From: Aestuariivivens sediminis
GTDB lineage: Bacteria > Bacteroidota > Bacteroidia > Flavobacteriales > Flavobacteriaceae
Assembly: GCF_022662105.1 (NCBI RefSeq)
Contig: NZ_JAKMCP010000003.1
Location: forward strand, 1-64,000
DNA: 64,000 nt
Direction of reading: 5' to 3'
In this document: one piece after another, positions 27,303 to 37,019 of the stretch
Layout: each line of letters starts with the position of its first letter
Numbering within the stretch: the stretch's first letter is position 1
The notes under the pieces: generated by a model
Told to the model about the DNA's origin: nothing
The model's input: the letters and a program-made list of their open reading frames with translations, nothing else
Databases searched by the model: none
Position numbers and translations under genes: made by a program

Positions 27303-27518
27303 AGTATCAATTTTATTACCGGTTAAAAATACAAACAATCACTTAAAAATGTCCTGTGTTTACCTCATTAGTTACGAAAAAAATGATAAAATAGATGTAA
27401 TCCATTTTAATATCACTGGGCTTCAATTAACTCCCAGGTGGATTTATTTATTAAATTTAACCTCAGTATTGTTAGTTAAAAAAGCGCCTTACGACTTTAT
27501 ATGAACAAAATTCATACC

Positions 27519-27998
27519 ATGAAACACATATTAGTCATACTATCATTTATGGTAGTGTTTAATTGCAACTCCAATGGGCAGAAAAAAGCCGAAAAGTCTC
27601 AATTTAAAATTTCAAAAACGGAATCGGAATGGCAAAAACAGTTGTCAGAATTGGAATATTATGTCCTGAGACAGGGCGGTACAGAACGCGCATTCACCAG
27701 TGATCTTAACAAGACCTACGAAGACGGTATTTATGTGTGCAAAGCCTGTGAAACACCACTGTTCAAAAGCGAACATAAATTTGATTCGGGAACAGGATGG
27801 CCCAGTTTTGACAGGGAAATTAAAGGCAATGTCGCCTACGCCAGCAGCAATCCCAATAGTTTTTATGGTGTAGAAGAGCATTGTGCCACCTGTGGCGGAC
27901 ATCTGGGACATATTTTTAATGACGGCCCAAAAAACACGACGGGCAAACGCCATTGTATTAATGGAGTCGCTCTAAAATTTATACCCAAACAGGAATAA
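27519..27998 (+). CDS. msrB: Peptide-methionine (R)-S-oxide reductase MsrB, exported
   Basis: Repairs methionine-R-sulfoxide in proteins. The MsrB domain has zinc cysteines CKAC and CATC, the signature GTGWPSF, and the catalytic cysteine in RHCINGVAL. An N-terminal hydrophobic segment ending near VFNCNSNGQ suggests export, perhaps as a lipoprotein, although the lipobox is not canonical. An in-frame ATG six codons upstream (27501) is the alternative start. An envelope location implies repair of oxidised surface proteins. Confidence 0.92.
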   Translation: MKHILVILSFMVVFNCNSNGQKKAEKSQFKISKTESEWQKQLSELEYYVLRQGGTERAFTSDLNKTYEDGIYVCKACETPLFKSEHKFDSGTGWPSFDREIKGNVAYASSNPNSFYGVEEHCATCGGHLGHIFNDGPKNTTGKRHCINGVALKFIPKQE

Positions 27999-28164
27999 TC
28001 AGGATATATTTTTTGGTATTGTAATCTCAGCTATCCTGATACTTTAACAATTAATTTAGGAACAAGTGTTGTGCTCTGAACCTCCTTTTTTCGTACCTTT
28101 CTAAGGACTCCCGTTTTGCGTAGTCAAACTATTGACTTGTAGTTTAATTTGAACACTTTCCGAT

Positions 28165-30333
28165 ATGAAAAACGTTTTATGTGCCCTGTCATTTTTTATG
28201 CCTCTAGTCATTATCTCCCAGGAAGCCGTAAAACCCGATATCATTCCTCAGCACATCGTCACCGATTCCTATCATGGTACAGATCTGGATGACCCCTACA
28301 GGTATTTGGAAAACCTAGATGATCCAAATGTGGTCACATGGATGAAAACTAATGCCACCTATTCCGAGTCTGTTTTAAATCAGATTTCAGGTAAGGAGAT
28401 GTTATTTAAAACAATGAAAGAATTGATTGAAAGGCGTGCAACTACCATATATAATTTGAGTATTACAGAGAACGACACCTATTATTATCTCAAGCGCCTA
28501 CCCGGGGAAGAAATAAGTAAAATGTATAAAAGACAGGGTTATGAAGGAGAAGAAATCTTATTTTTCGATCCAACCACCTATAAAGCGGAAGATGGAAAAA
28601 TCTATACCATAAGTACTATCAGTCCCAATATTCAAGGGGATAAAATAGCCGTGAGCGTGGCTGCCAATGGATCTGAAAACCAGGAGTTGCTCATTTTTAA
28701 CGCTATGGGAGAGCCCTACCCGGAAACACTGGAGCTTGCGCGTGGCATATCATGGCTTAAATCGGGAGATTCCTTCTTTTACAACAGATTGAATTCCAAA
28801 GATGTCACGGACCAGAGTCGGAAAATATACACTGCTGTCTTCACGCATAAGGTTGGAACGGACCCATCCATGGACGACAGGTGTTTTTCAAAAGAAGATT
28901 ATGCAGAATGGGGCATTTCGGAAATGGAAATTCCAGTGATAACCTATGCAAAGGAAGCCGATGCAAGACTTCTTTTTGCGAGTTCCGTAGATAAAAATAT
29001 CAAGGCCTTTATGAGCCGTTCGCAAAACCAGCTGCGTGATAATTGGAAACCGCTATTAAAAAGAGAAGATAAAGTAACGCATATGATTTTAGCTGAGGAT
29101 GCGGTGTACTATTTAACCTATAATGAGGCCCCCAACTACAAAATTGTTAAGGCCCCTTTAGATACGCCCGAATTTGAAAATGCAAAGACCCTTGTGGCTA
29201 ATTCCGATTCTGAAACGATCACGGATGTCGTGGTAACCAAGGATGGATTATATTATGCTACCATAGAACATGGTGTTGAAGCCAAGGTGTATTTTCTTCC
29301 CCATGGCAAAAAGGAAGCCCTGGCCTTAACATTGCCATTCGCTGCGGGACAAGCCGGAATATCCAATAAAGGGCCGGCATTTAGTGAGGTTTGGATATCC
29401 ATTTCCGGTTGGACCTCCCCCAATAAACGTTTTCTTTACGACCCCAAGAGCAACACCTTCACGCATCAGCCATTATCGACCCCCGTAGAATACCCCGAAT
29501 TGGAAAACCTCATAGCTAAGGAAGTCTTGGTTAAATCGCATGACGGCGTTATGGTTCCGGTGTCTATTGTCCATAATAAGGATTTACCAATGGACGGGCA
29601 AAATCCAACTGTTCTTTACAGTTATGGCGCCTATGGGAATTCTATTTTTCCTTTTTTCAGTCCCCTCATTTTAGCCTATACCATGTATAATGGGATCCTG
29701 GTTGTGCCCCATGTAAGAGGTGGAGGTGAATTGGGTGATGCCTGGCACAAGGCCGGACAGAAATTGAATAAACCCAATACCTGGAAAGATGCCATTGCTA
29801 CCGCCGAGTATTTAATAGATGAAGGCTATACCAATCCAAAAAAACTGTCCATTTTTGGCGGTAGTGCCGGAGGTATTTTAGTGGGGCGTTCTGTTACTGA
29901 GCGTCCGGATTTATTTGTTGCCGGGGCACCTATGGTGGGGGCCATGAACACCGTAAGAATGGAAGAAACACCAAATGGTCCTGTGAACACCCCTGAATTT
30001 GGTACGGTAAACGACCCGGAAGAATTTAAAGGATTATTGGAAATGGATTCCTATCACCATTTAAAACCGGCGACCGATTATCCGGCCATGTTGATTACAG
30101 CCGGTATGAACGATTCCAGGGTCATCGCCTGGCAACCTGCCAAATTTGCGGCAAAAATGCAACATGACAACACGAGTGATTCCCCCATATTATTTTTAAC
30201 CAACTTTGAAGGGGGCCATGGGGGACGCACGACTTTGAGTCAGACACTGGAGGACTTTTCAAACATATTTTCGTTCTTTTATTGGCAGTCGGGGCACCCG
30301 GATTTTAAATTGAACAAGCCTCTCAAAGATTGA
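28165..30333 (+). CDS. Prolyl oligopeptidase (S9A)
   Basis: Serine peptidase cleaving after proline in short peptides. 722 residues with a signal peptide (about 1-19, ending IISQ), so probably periplasmic. A beta-propeller gate domain covers roughly residues 80-430. The alpha/beta-hydrolase domain has the nucleophile S567 in GGSAGG, the aspartate near NDSRV and the histidine in EGGHGG. Length is normal for S9A enzymes. It appears monocistronic. Confidence 0.94.
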   Translation: MKNVLCALSFFMPLVIISQEAVKPDIIPQHIVTDSYHGTDLDDPYRYLENLDDPNVVTWMKTNATYSESVLNQISGKEMLFKTMKELIERRATTIYNLSITENDTYYYLKRLPGEEISKMYKRQGYEGEEILFFDPTTYKAEDGKIYTISTISPNIQGDKIAVSVAANGSENQELLIFNAMGEPYPETLELARGISWLKSGDSFFYNRLNSKDVTDQSRKIYTAVFTHKVGTDPSMDDRCFSKEDYAEWGISEMEIPVITYAKEADARLLFASSVDKNIKAFMSRSQNQLRDNWKPLLKREDKVTHMILAEDAVYYLTYNEAPNYKIVKAPLDTPEFENAKTLVANSDSETITDVVVTKDGLYYATIEHGVEAKVYFLPHGKKEALALTLPFAAGQAGISNKGPAFSEVWISISGWTSPNKRFLYDPKSNTFTHQPLSTPVEYPELENLIAKEVLVKSHDGVMVPVSIVHNKDLPMDGQNPTVLYSYGAYGNSIFPFFSPLILAYTMYNGILVVPHVRGGGELGDAWHKAGQKLNKPNTWKDAIATAEYLIDEGYTNPKKLSIFGGSAGGILVGRSVTERPDLFVAGAPMVGAMNTVRMEETPNGPVNTPEFGTVNDPEEFKGLLEMDSYHHLKPATDYPAMLITAGMNDSRVIAWQPAKFAAKMQHDNTSDSPILFLTNFEGGHGGRTTLSQTLEDFSNIFSFFYWQSGHPDFKLNKPLKD

Positions 30334-30452
30334 TGACCGCTGTCCATTTTTAGAATATCACATTGCTTTAGAAAGCCCTTTAACTCATCTGGGAGGCCTG
30401 TATTGCAGGGCGCCTTTTGAATGATATGTATCATCACTATAAAATCTACATC

Positions 30453-31004
30453 ATGGAAAGTTACCTGTCAAGTAGCATTAAACAATTTCAATATTATAAA
30501 AGCTTGGGAGACCGGACCTTTCATCAGCTTAGTTTCGAAGCACTTCAAAAAGAAATTTCTAAAGACTCCAATTCTATTGCTATCATTGTGAAACACCTGT
30601 CGGGCAATATGTTAAGCCGTTGGACCAATTTTTTAACGGAAGATGGTGAAAAGGAATGGCGTCAACGCGATTTGGAATTTGAAGACTCTTACACAACCCG
30701 AGAAGCGCTCATAGCGCAATGGGAAAAGGGATGGCAATGTTTGTTTGCCGCCCTCACCTCCTTAAGATCCGAAGATCTCGAAAACATTGTATTTATTAGA
30801 AACCAAGGGCATACCGTTACCGAGGCCATTAACAGACAATTAGCCCATTATGCATACCATGTGGGTCAAATCGTGTTTTTGGGAAAGGTTTTAAAAGGAA
30901 AAGACTGGAGCTCACTTTCGATACCCAAAGGACATTCAAAACGGTACAATGAAAAAAAGTTCAATAAAGAAAAAGAACGACGCCATTTTACAGACGATCC
31001 ATAA
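30453..31004 (+). CDS. DUF1572 / DinB-like protein
   Basis: A 183-residue four-helix-bundle protein of the DinB/YfiT-like superfamily (DUF1572). Candidate metal-site histidines lie in IVKHLSGN and LAHYAYHVGQI. I prefer ATG 30453 (MESYLSSSIKQF) because family members start here; an in-frame ATG at 30417 would add 12 residues. Possible roles in the superfamily are thiol or metal-dependent transfer reactions; the function of this subgroup is not established. Confidence 0.8.
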   Translation: MESYLSSSIKQFQYYKSLGDRTFHQLSFEALQKEISKDSNSIAIIVKHLSGNMLSRWTNFLTEDGEKEWRQRDLEFEDSYTTREALIAQWEKGWQCLFAALTSLRSEDLENIVFIRNQGHTVTEAINRQLAHYAYHVGQIVFLGKVLKGKDWSSLSIPKGHSKRYNEKKFNKEKERRHFTDDP

Positions 31005-31036
31005 AAAAACTCCTTTATCGGAATAAAGGAGTTTTT
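31004..31036. terminator. Bidirectional terminator
   Basis: AAAACTCCTTTAT / ATAAAGGAGTTTTT stem with a very short loop between the convergent DUF1572 and NTF2-like genes. Confidence 0.9.
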
Positions 31037-31057
31037 GATAAAAATTAGCTTGAAATA

Positions 31058-31987
31058 TTATTTTGCGTCCAAAGCTTTGGTGCTTATATACGATATCCCT
31101 CTTTCAATCATTCCCTCATCATTAAAGTCGTGGGTATACATAGCCGGGATTACAAATTTCTTGCCATCGGACTTTCTTGTTAGTCTAAAGTTCCACCAGG
31201 ACTGTACCGTATATCCATCTCCAATTTCATAATGCAAACAATCCGGATACCCTACAACATCAATACTCTCGATGGTGTACTTTTCTAGAAACTGACTATT
31301 GCGAGCCTTAAGTTCCTCAAGACCAATGGATTCTCCTATAGGCATTTCCAATCCGGTAAAGGTGGCCTTGTCATCAATAAAGCTATAGGCTTTATCCATA
31401 TCGCCATATTCAAATGCCGCAAACATTCTGCGAACTTTATTAATATACTCGTGCTCATTATATAAGGTACCGTTGGTCCTTGTAGAAAACGCCCTTCTTA
31501 TATCCCTCCCTATCGGATAATTGTAATAGATGGCCAATTCAATTTTACCCTCGTCATTCAACCGGTAAAGATTGTGCACGGGCATTTCAATTTTTATCCC
31601 TGTATCATCATGAACACCTTTCAGGTAATCCCAGGTTTGTACCCAGGTTTTGCCGTCTTTATATTCAATGGCATCAGGATAAGCTTCCCCGTGTCTGGAT
31701 AAACTTCTGTAAGCCGTCCATTTGTTTCTGTTCGCTACCCACTTCAAAAAATCTTCCTTATTCGTACCCTCTGCATTTTTATTCCTGGTAGTCCCGCTAT
31801 ATGATATAAAATCATCGGCTAAATAGGAAGCAACCGCTTCGACGTCCCCTTTAATATCTGCTTGCTGCATGGCTTCCACTGCAACTATTGCAGGATGCTC
31901 TTTGTAAACAGTACCATTTTTTTCTTTTTTTTGGGGAAACATTACGGCTACGGTAAGTAGCATGACAATTAAAACATGTTTTTTCAT
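31058..31987 (-). CDS. Secreted protein with two NTF2/SnoaL-like domains
   Basis: A 309-residue protein with a signal peptide (about 1-18). Two similar alpha+beta units follow (about 30-155 and 165-305), each with an AMQQADIKGDVEAVASYLADDFI-like opening (second: FAAFEYGDMDKAYSFIDDKATFTG). This matches tandem NTF2-like domains. No catalytic residues can be assigned. Such proteins are often small-molecule binding or unknown. Confidence 0.75.
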   Translation of the reverse strand: MKKHVLIVMLLTVAVMFPQKKEKNGTVYKEHPAIVAVEAMQQADIKGDVEAVASYLADDFISYSGTTRNKNAEGTNKEDFLKWVANRNKWTAYRSLSRHGEAYPDAIEYKDGKTWVQTWDYLKGVHDDTGIKIEMPVHNLYRLNDEGKIELAIYYNYPIGRDIRRAFSTRTNGTLYNEHEYINKVRRMFAAFEYGDMDKAYSFIDDKATFTGLEMPIGESIGLEELKARNSQFLEKYTIESIDVVGYPDCLHYEIGDGYTVQSWWNFRLTRKSDGKKFVIPAMYTHDFNDEGMIERGISYISTKALDAK

Positions 31988-32082
31988 ATTGATAAAAAAT
32001 TTTAAGTTAGTTAAGTCTTAAATGTAGGTAAAAAAACATTGATAATAAGAATTTTCAAAATGTTTTTTAAAGTGGAGCCTTT

Positions 32083-33375
32083 TTAAGGTTCCGGCATCCT
32101 GCTTTTTTTAAATGGTCTTATAATTAATCGTGCTTCCCTATCGAAACGCACATAATTATACACCCAGTTCACAAAAACGACCATACGGTTTCGAAAGCCG
32201 ATAAGAAAGAATAAATGGACGAACATCCATACATACCAGGCAAATACGCCTTGAAACTTAAATCGCTTTAAATCTACTACAGCTTTATTTCTGCCAATGG
32301 TTGCCATGACGCCTTTATCCTTATATTCAAATGGTTTCAGGGGTTCATTTCTTATCAATCGTAAAATATTAACCCCCAACTGTCCCCCTTGCTGAATCGC
32401 AGGCTGTGCCATCATGGGTAATCCGTTGGGATAGGCCGCACTTGGCATACAAGCCAAATCACCAATGGCAAAAATATGATTGAAGCCCTTTACCTGATTA
32501 AATTCATTTACCAGTACCCTATGACTATGGGGCGTGATAAGTGCTTCCGCATCCAAACCTTTAATGGTTGCCCCTTTAACGCCTGCTGCCCATACCATGG
32601 TGGCTGTTTCAAAAGTTAAGTCGGAATTCGTGGTAACCGTTTTTCCATCGTAATGGGTCACCCTAACATTTTTCCAAACATTAACCCCAAGCTTTTCCAA
32701 AAATTCCTCTGCTTTTTCAGAAGCCTTGGCACTCATTCCCTGTAACAGACAATCGGCAGACTGTATGATATGAATTTGAGCCATACGGGTATCCAAATCG
32801 GGGTAATCCTTAGGTAAAATACCTTTTTTAATTTCTGCCAGTGCACCGGCCAGTTCAACCCCTGTTGGTCCTCCCCCTACTATCACAAAATTCATAAGGG
32901 CGTTACGCTCATTTAAATCGGAAGTCAATAAGGCCTCTTCAAAGTTTTCAAGGATTAAACTTCTTAAATTAAGAGACTGGGGTATGGTTTTCATGGCCAT
33001 ACTGTACCTTTCAATTTCCGAATTTCCAAAATAATTGGTTTTAGACCCCGTAGCCATAACCAAATAATCGAACTTTAGTTTACCGATATTGGTAATAACT
33101 TTATTTTTTGCAGTGTCAATGCCCTCAACATGGGCCAATCTAAAATAAAAATTAGGGAAATTTTTAAGTATTTTCCTAATGGGATAGGCAATGGAATCCG
33201 GTTCTAACCCCCCTGTAGATACCTGATATAATAATGGCTGGAAGGTGTGATAATTGTTTTTATCCAGTAGCACTACCTGGACATCTTGTTTTGATAATTT
33301 CTTGGCTAAGGAAACCCCAGCAAATCCACCGCCAATAATAACAACGCGGGCACTACTGGTTCTTGGTATGTTCAT
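32083..33375 (-). CDS. Type II NADH dehydrogenase-like FAD oxidoreductase (NDH-2)
   Basis: Probable non-proton-pumping NADH:quinone oxidoreductase, 430 residues from ATG 33375. The FAD dinucleotide motif is VVIIGGGFAGVSLAK and the NAD motif FVIVGGGPTGVELAGALAE, with DLACMPSAAYP and AQPAIQQGGQLG in the FAD-binding C-terminal half. The C-terminal hydrophobic stretch (FAWYVWMFVHLFFLIGF) would anchor it to the membrane. It could feed the same quinone pool as the hydrogenase. A longer start at 33396 is less likely. Confidence 0.88.
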   Translation of the reverse strand: MNIPRTSSARVVIIGGGFAGVSLAKKLSKQDVQVVLLDKNNYHTFQPLLYQVSTGGLEPDSIAYPIRKILKNFPNFYFRLAHVEGIDTAKNKVITNIGKLKFDYLVMATGSKTNYFGNSEIERYSMAMKTIPQSLNLRSLILENFEEALLTSDLNERNALMNFVIVGGGPTGVELAGALAEIKKGILPKDYPDLDTRMAQIHIIQSADCLLQGMSAKASEKAEEFLEKLGVNVWKNVRVTHYDGKTVTTNSDLTFETATMVWAAGVKGATIKGLDAEALITPHSHRVLVNEFNQVKGFNHIFAIGDLACMPSAAYPNGLPMMAQPAIQQGGQLGVNILRLIRNEPLKPFEYKDKGVMATIGRNKAVVDLKRFKFQGVFAWYVWMFVHLFFLIGFRNRMVVFVNWVYNYVRFDREARLIIRPFKKSRMPEP

Positions 33376-33481
33376 AAATATAAACTTGGAATACAAATGT
33401 AGTACAAAGATAGAAATTTAGCCTGTTCTAAATTCTTTATTAAAATTCGATTTTGTAAATTCGTACCCTAAAAAATAACAG

Positions 33482-34858
33482 ATGGGTAAATACGATATTA
33501 TTGTTCTTGGAAGTGGTCCTGGCGGATATGTTACAGCAATTAGGGCATCTCAGTTGGGATTTAAAACGGCTATTGTTGAAAAGGAAAATTTAGGAGGTGT
33601 ATGTCTAAATTGGGGCTGTATACCCACAAAAGCACTATTAAAATCTGCACAAGTATTTGAATACCTAAAACATGCTGAGGATTATGGTTTAAAGGTAAAG
33701 GACGCCGAACACGATTTTGATGCTGTGGTAAAACGCAGTCGCGGTGTTGCTGAGGGCATGAGTAAAGGGGTTCAGTTTTTAATGAAAAAGAATAAAATTG
33801 ATGTCATTGAAGGGTTTGGCAAACTAAAACCGGGTAAGAAAATTGATGTCGATGGAAAAGAATTCAGTGCTGACCACATCATTATAGCAACGGGAGCGCG
33901 GTCCCGCGAATTGCCCAGTTTACCTCAGGATGGTAAAAAAGTGATCGGTTATCGTGAGGCCATGAGTTTACCGAAGCAGCCCGGCAGCATGATTGTAGTA
34001 GGCTCCGGAGCCATTGGTGTGGAATTTGCCTATTTCTATAAGGCTATGGGAACCGAAGTGACCATTGTGGAATATCTCCCCAATGTCGTGCCTGTTGAAG
34101 ATGAAGAGGTCTCCAAACAATTGGAACGATCCTTTAAAAAGAACGGTATCCAAATAATGACTTCGGCCGAAGTGACTTCAGTGGATACCTCTGGTAAAGG
34201 TGTTAAGGCCACGGTAAAAACAAGTAAAGGAGAAGAAACCCTTGAAGCAGATATCATTTTAAGTGCAGTTGGGATTAAAACCAACATCGAAAATATTGGA
34301 TTGGAAGATGTCGGTATTGTCGTCGACAAAGATAAAATTTTAGTAAACGATTATTACCAAACCAATATTCCAGGTTATTATGCCATTGGAGATGTTACTC
34401 CGGGTCAGGCTCTGGCCCATGTGGCTTCTGCTGAAGGCATTCTGTGTGTGGAAAAAATTGCGGGTCAGCATGTTGAACCCCTGGATTATGGAAATATTCC
34501 GGGTTGCACCTATTGCTCACCGGAAATTGCCAGTGTTGGCTTAACCGAAAAACAGGCTAAGGAAAAAGGCTTTGATATTAAGGTGGGTAAATTTCCTTTT
34601 TCGGCTTCCGGTAAAGCAAGTGCCGGAGGGAATAAGGAAGGTTTTGTTAAGGTCATTTTCGATGCGAAATATGGGGAATGGCTGGGTTGTCACATGATTG
34701 GTGCCGGCGTAACCGATATGATTGCAGAAGCTGTGTTGGGCAGAAAATTAGAAACTACCGGACATGAAGTTTTAAAAGCGGTACATCCTCACCCTACTAT
34801 GAGTGAGGCCGTTATGGAAGCGGTGGCCGCAGCGTACGATGAAGTCATTCATATTTAA
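33482..34858 (+). CDS. lpdA: Dihydrolipoyl dehydrogenase
   Basis: E3 component of 2-oxoacid dehydrogenase complexes and glycine cleavage. 458 residues. FAD motif GSGPGGY, redox-active disulfide C41/C46 in GGVCLNWGCIPTK, NAD motif VVGSGAIGVEFA, and the C-terminal HPHPTMSEA catalytic His-Glu motif. It is divergent from the NDH-2 gene. No E1/E2 gene is adjacent. Confidence 0.95.
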   Translation: MGKYDIIVLGSGPGGYVTAIRASQLGFKTAIVEKENLGGVCLNWGCIPTKALLKSAQVFEYLKHAEDYGLKVKDAEHDFDAVVKRSRGVAEGMSKGVQFLMKKNKIDVIEGFGKLKPGKKIDVDGKEFSADHIIIATGARSRELPSLPQDGKKVIGYREAMSLPKQPGSMIVVGSGAIGVEFAYFYKAMGTEVTIVEYLPNVVPVEDEEVSKQLERSFKKNGIQIMTSAEVTSVDTSGKGVKATVKTSKGEETLEADIILSAVGIKTNIENIGLEDVGIVVDKDKILVNDYYQTNIPGYYAIGDVTPGQALAHVASAEGILCVEKIAGQHVEPLDYGNIPGCTYCSPEIASVGLTEKQAKEKGFDIKVGKFPFSASGKASAGGNKEGFVKVIFDAKYGEWLGCHMIGAGVTDMIAEAVLGRKLETTGHEVLKAVHPHPTMSEAVMEAVAAAYDEVIHI

Positions 34859-35200
34859 AACAAAAAATAACCCGTTGTAAATTTTATGAATGGAAATGAA
34901 ATAAATTAGCCTGCCTTTGGTAGGTATCGAGAATCAAATTTTAGTTCTTAAACTCGTGTCCTCGATATCATTTTCTATCGAAAATCACTTGAACTGACAT
35001 TCATTTGTACCCTATAAATCAAAATGCACATCGATTAAAAATAAGGCACATCTATAACGAGGTTCTGATTTTACGGAACCTTTTTTTTGCGCGCTATTGG
35101 TTCTGGGTCCCATTGCTTTTAGACAGAGCAACACCACCCTTGTGGCACTCTACCCCGTGGTTTAGTGAGATTTATGTCATTGATTTTAGACCGGGCCCTC
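34859..35200. other. Intergenic region, no convincing gene
   Basis: Contains inverted repeat GGTATCGAG / CTCGATATC (34923-34931 and 34961-34969, one G-T pair), hairpin TTTTC-tatc-GAAAA (about 34971-34984) and a terminator-like hairpin AGGTTC / GAACCT followed by eight T (35060-35088). The rest (35090-35200) is richer in G+C than its surroundings and unexplained. An open frame at 35005-35295 overlaps the aroQ end and looks spurious. Confidence 0.55.
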
Positions 35201-35617
35201 CTATAAAAAGCTCTGTATGGCCAACTCATAGCTTTGAAGTCCGAATCCGAGAATCACCCCTTTGGCATTGGGCGATATATACGATTGGTGTCTGAATTCC
35301 TCACGCCCAAAAGTGTTGGATATATGCACTTCCACAACGGGCGTATCGATCGCTTTAATCGCATCGCCAATACCAACAGAAGTATGCGTATACGCCGCAG
35401 CATTTAAAATGATACCATCATAATCAAAGCCAACCTCATGTAATTTATCGATAAGCTCCCCTTCAACATTCGATTGAAAATATGCGATCTCGATCGTGTT
35501 ATATTTACCCTTAATTTCCTCTAAAAATTCTGTAAAGGAAAGACTGCCATAGATATTGGGTTCGCGTTTACCGAGTAGATTCAAATTGGGACCGTTGATG
35601 ATGATTAGTTTTTTCAT
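35201..35617 (-). CDS. aroQ: Type II 3-dehydroquinate dehydratase
   Basis: Third step of the shikimate pathway. 138 residues from ATG 35617, starting MKKLIIINGPNLNLLGKREP, the textbook N terminus. The catalytic tyrosine lies in PNIYG, with NAAAYTHTS and VEVHISN further on. A longer in-frame start at 35641 would overlap the upstream gene's stop and is rejected. Confidence 0.95.
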   Translation of the reverse strand: MKKLIIINGPNLNLLGKREPNIYGSLSFTEFLEEIKGKYNTIEIAYFQSNVEGELIDKLHEVGFDYDGIILNAAAYTHTSVGIGDAIKAIDTPVVEVHISNTFGREEFRHQSYISPNAKGVILGFGLQSYELAIQSFL

Positions 35618-35637
35618 GCTACAAAGATATTCAAAAA

Positions 35638-36522
35638 TCACATTTTAACTTTCAAAATATCTATTTGTGTGGATTCATCCTTTTTTAAATTAGAAAGCGC
35701 CTTTATGCTGTTCGTGCCATCCTCAATTTCCACGACTACGGTGTTCGGGGCTATGGTTCCCTCGTTTAGTGCCTTAATAATAATTTCTGTTTTATTATCA
35801 AGGAGATCTACCATTAAAACTTGTTTCGTGTTTTTCGCTTCATAATTGGATAGAATAGGTCGTCCATTGGCAAAAATTGAAATTCGGTCACCATCCTCCT
35901 TTCCTCCGTCATGAATAGAAAATGTTATTCGATTCCTTTTACTGAATAAGGATAATACTTCATTTTCTTTTAGAATATTCATATTCAAAGAATCCAGCAT
36001 CTTTAATGGCTTAAATCGTTGTTTTACACTATCGGGAATCCTTTTCATTTTATTTATCCTTTCAGTGACTTTCATCATTTTAGCTTGAATTTTTTCAGCT
36101 GAACTTATAAACAAATCGCCATTTATACATGGTGTATTATCCGCAAACAGACCCATAAACTTTGCCTTGGCCTCTTTTGTTTTTCCTAATGAAAAGTTTT
36201 TTAAAGTCGTATTGATATAGCAAAATTCATAATCAGGTTCTAGTTTAGTTTTGGTATATATGGTTTGTGTTTCTCGAAAACTTAATTCTTTCTTTTCTTC
36301 ATCATATTCACCAAAAACACTAGATTTGGTTTCATATGTACCCCCTAAATCAGTGATTGAATATCCCTTAACCTCACCATTAATTTCAGATATATCTAAC
36401 TTGTAAGTAATGGTTAAAGAATCATTTAATTGAATACCTCCTATAAATTGATAGTCCTTTTGTGCCATGCCAATACATGATACTGTAAAAATAAATGCAG
36501 TAACTAAAAATTTTCTTAACAT
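35638..36522 (-). CDS. Secreted protein of unknown function
   Basis: A 294-residue protein with a signal peptide (about 1-20, ending GMAQ). The N-terminal half is rich in beta strands (IQLNDSLTITYKLDISEING), the middle has a charged helix (about 145-185), and the C-terminal part resembles a beta domain (HDGGKEDGDRISIFANGRP). I do not recognise the family. It lies 20 bases upstream of aroQ and may be co-transcribed with it. Confidence 0.7.
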   Translation of the reverse strand: MLRKFLVTAFIFTVSCIGMAQKDYQFIGGIQLNDSLTITYKLDISEINGEVKGYSITDLGGTYETKSSVFGEYDEEKKELSFRETQTIYTKTKLEPDYEFCYINTTLKNFSLGKTKEAKAKFMGLFADNTPCINGDLFISSAEKIQAKMMKVTERINKMKRIPDSVKQRFKPLKMLDSLNMNILKENEVLSLFSKRNRITFSIHDGGKEDGDRISIFANGRPILSNYEAKNTKQVLMVDLLDNKTEIIIKALNEGTIAPNTVVVEIEDGTNSIKALSNLKKDESTQIDILKVKM

Positions 36523-36568
36523 TTATGAAATTTATGATTAAATTTAAACAAACATAAATTAATTAATT

Positions 36569-36901
36569 ATGAAAACTAAATTATTATTGACCCTGTTAGT
36601 CACTTTATTCATGTTTAGTGCCAGTTATGCTTCCTTTCCTGTGAAAAGGACGGTCTCCACATCGACCAATACGGAATTATCGGCTTCCGACATTGAAGTA
36701 GTTGAGCCTGTGGCAACTTTAGCTCCCCGAGACAAGTGGGTTGGAGTAGCGCTATGGTTCTTTTTGGGATGGCCCTTTGCCGCCCATAGATGGTATTATA
36801 AAAAACCCGTGGGCTGGAACATTTTATTCATCCTTACAATAGGTGGTTTGGGAATTTGGGCAATAGTAGATTTAATAAATATTCTCACGGATAATTTTTA
36901 A
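36569..36901 (+). CDS. Small TM2-domain membrane protein
   Basis: A 110-residue protein with a signal-like first segment (about 1-22). A TM2-type pair of membrane helices follows (VGVALWFFLGWPFAAHRWYYKKPVGW and ILFILTIGGLGIWAIVDLINIL). TM2 domains typically carry the GxFGxHrFY-like motif; here it is WPFAAHRWYY. Function unknown. Confidence 0.75.
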   Translation: MKTKLLLTLLVTLFMFSASYASFPVKRTVSTSTNTELSASDIEVVEPVATLAPRDKWVGVALWFFLGWPFAAHRWYYKKPVGWNILFILTIGGLGIWAIVDLINILTDNF

Positions 36902-36966
36902 TGGTGAATTGATTTCCACAACATTCCTTTTTCTTAAGGGAAACTATTAAATTGAGTTTGGAGACT

Positions 36967-37002
36967 AAAAAAACCGAAGTCCTGACGGCTTCGGTTTTTT
37001 TT
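36967..37002. terminator. Bidirectional terminator
   Basis: AAAACCGAAG / CTTCGGTTTT with loop tcctgacgg, between convergent genes. Confidence 0.9.
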
Positions 37003-37019
37003 ATGTATAACAATTCAGA

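Noticed and set aside
27999-28039. TCAGGATA / TATCCTGA inverted repeat after msrB
   Set aside because: The 25-base loop and missing T-run make it a poor terminator, and nothing else supports a function.
35005-35295. 96-codon plus-strand frame after lpdA
   Set aside because: It overlaps the 3' end of aroQ on the other strand, spans a terminator hairpin and matches no family I know.
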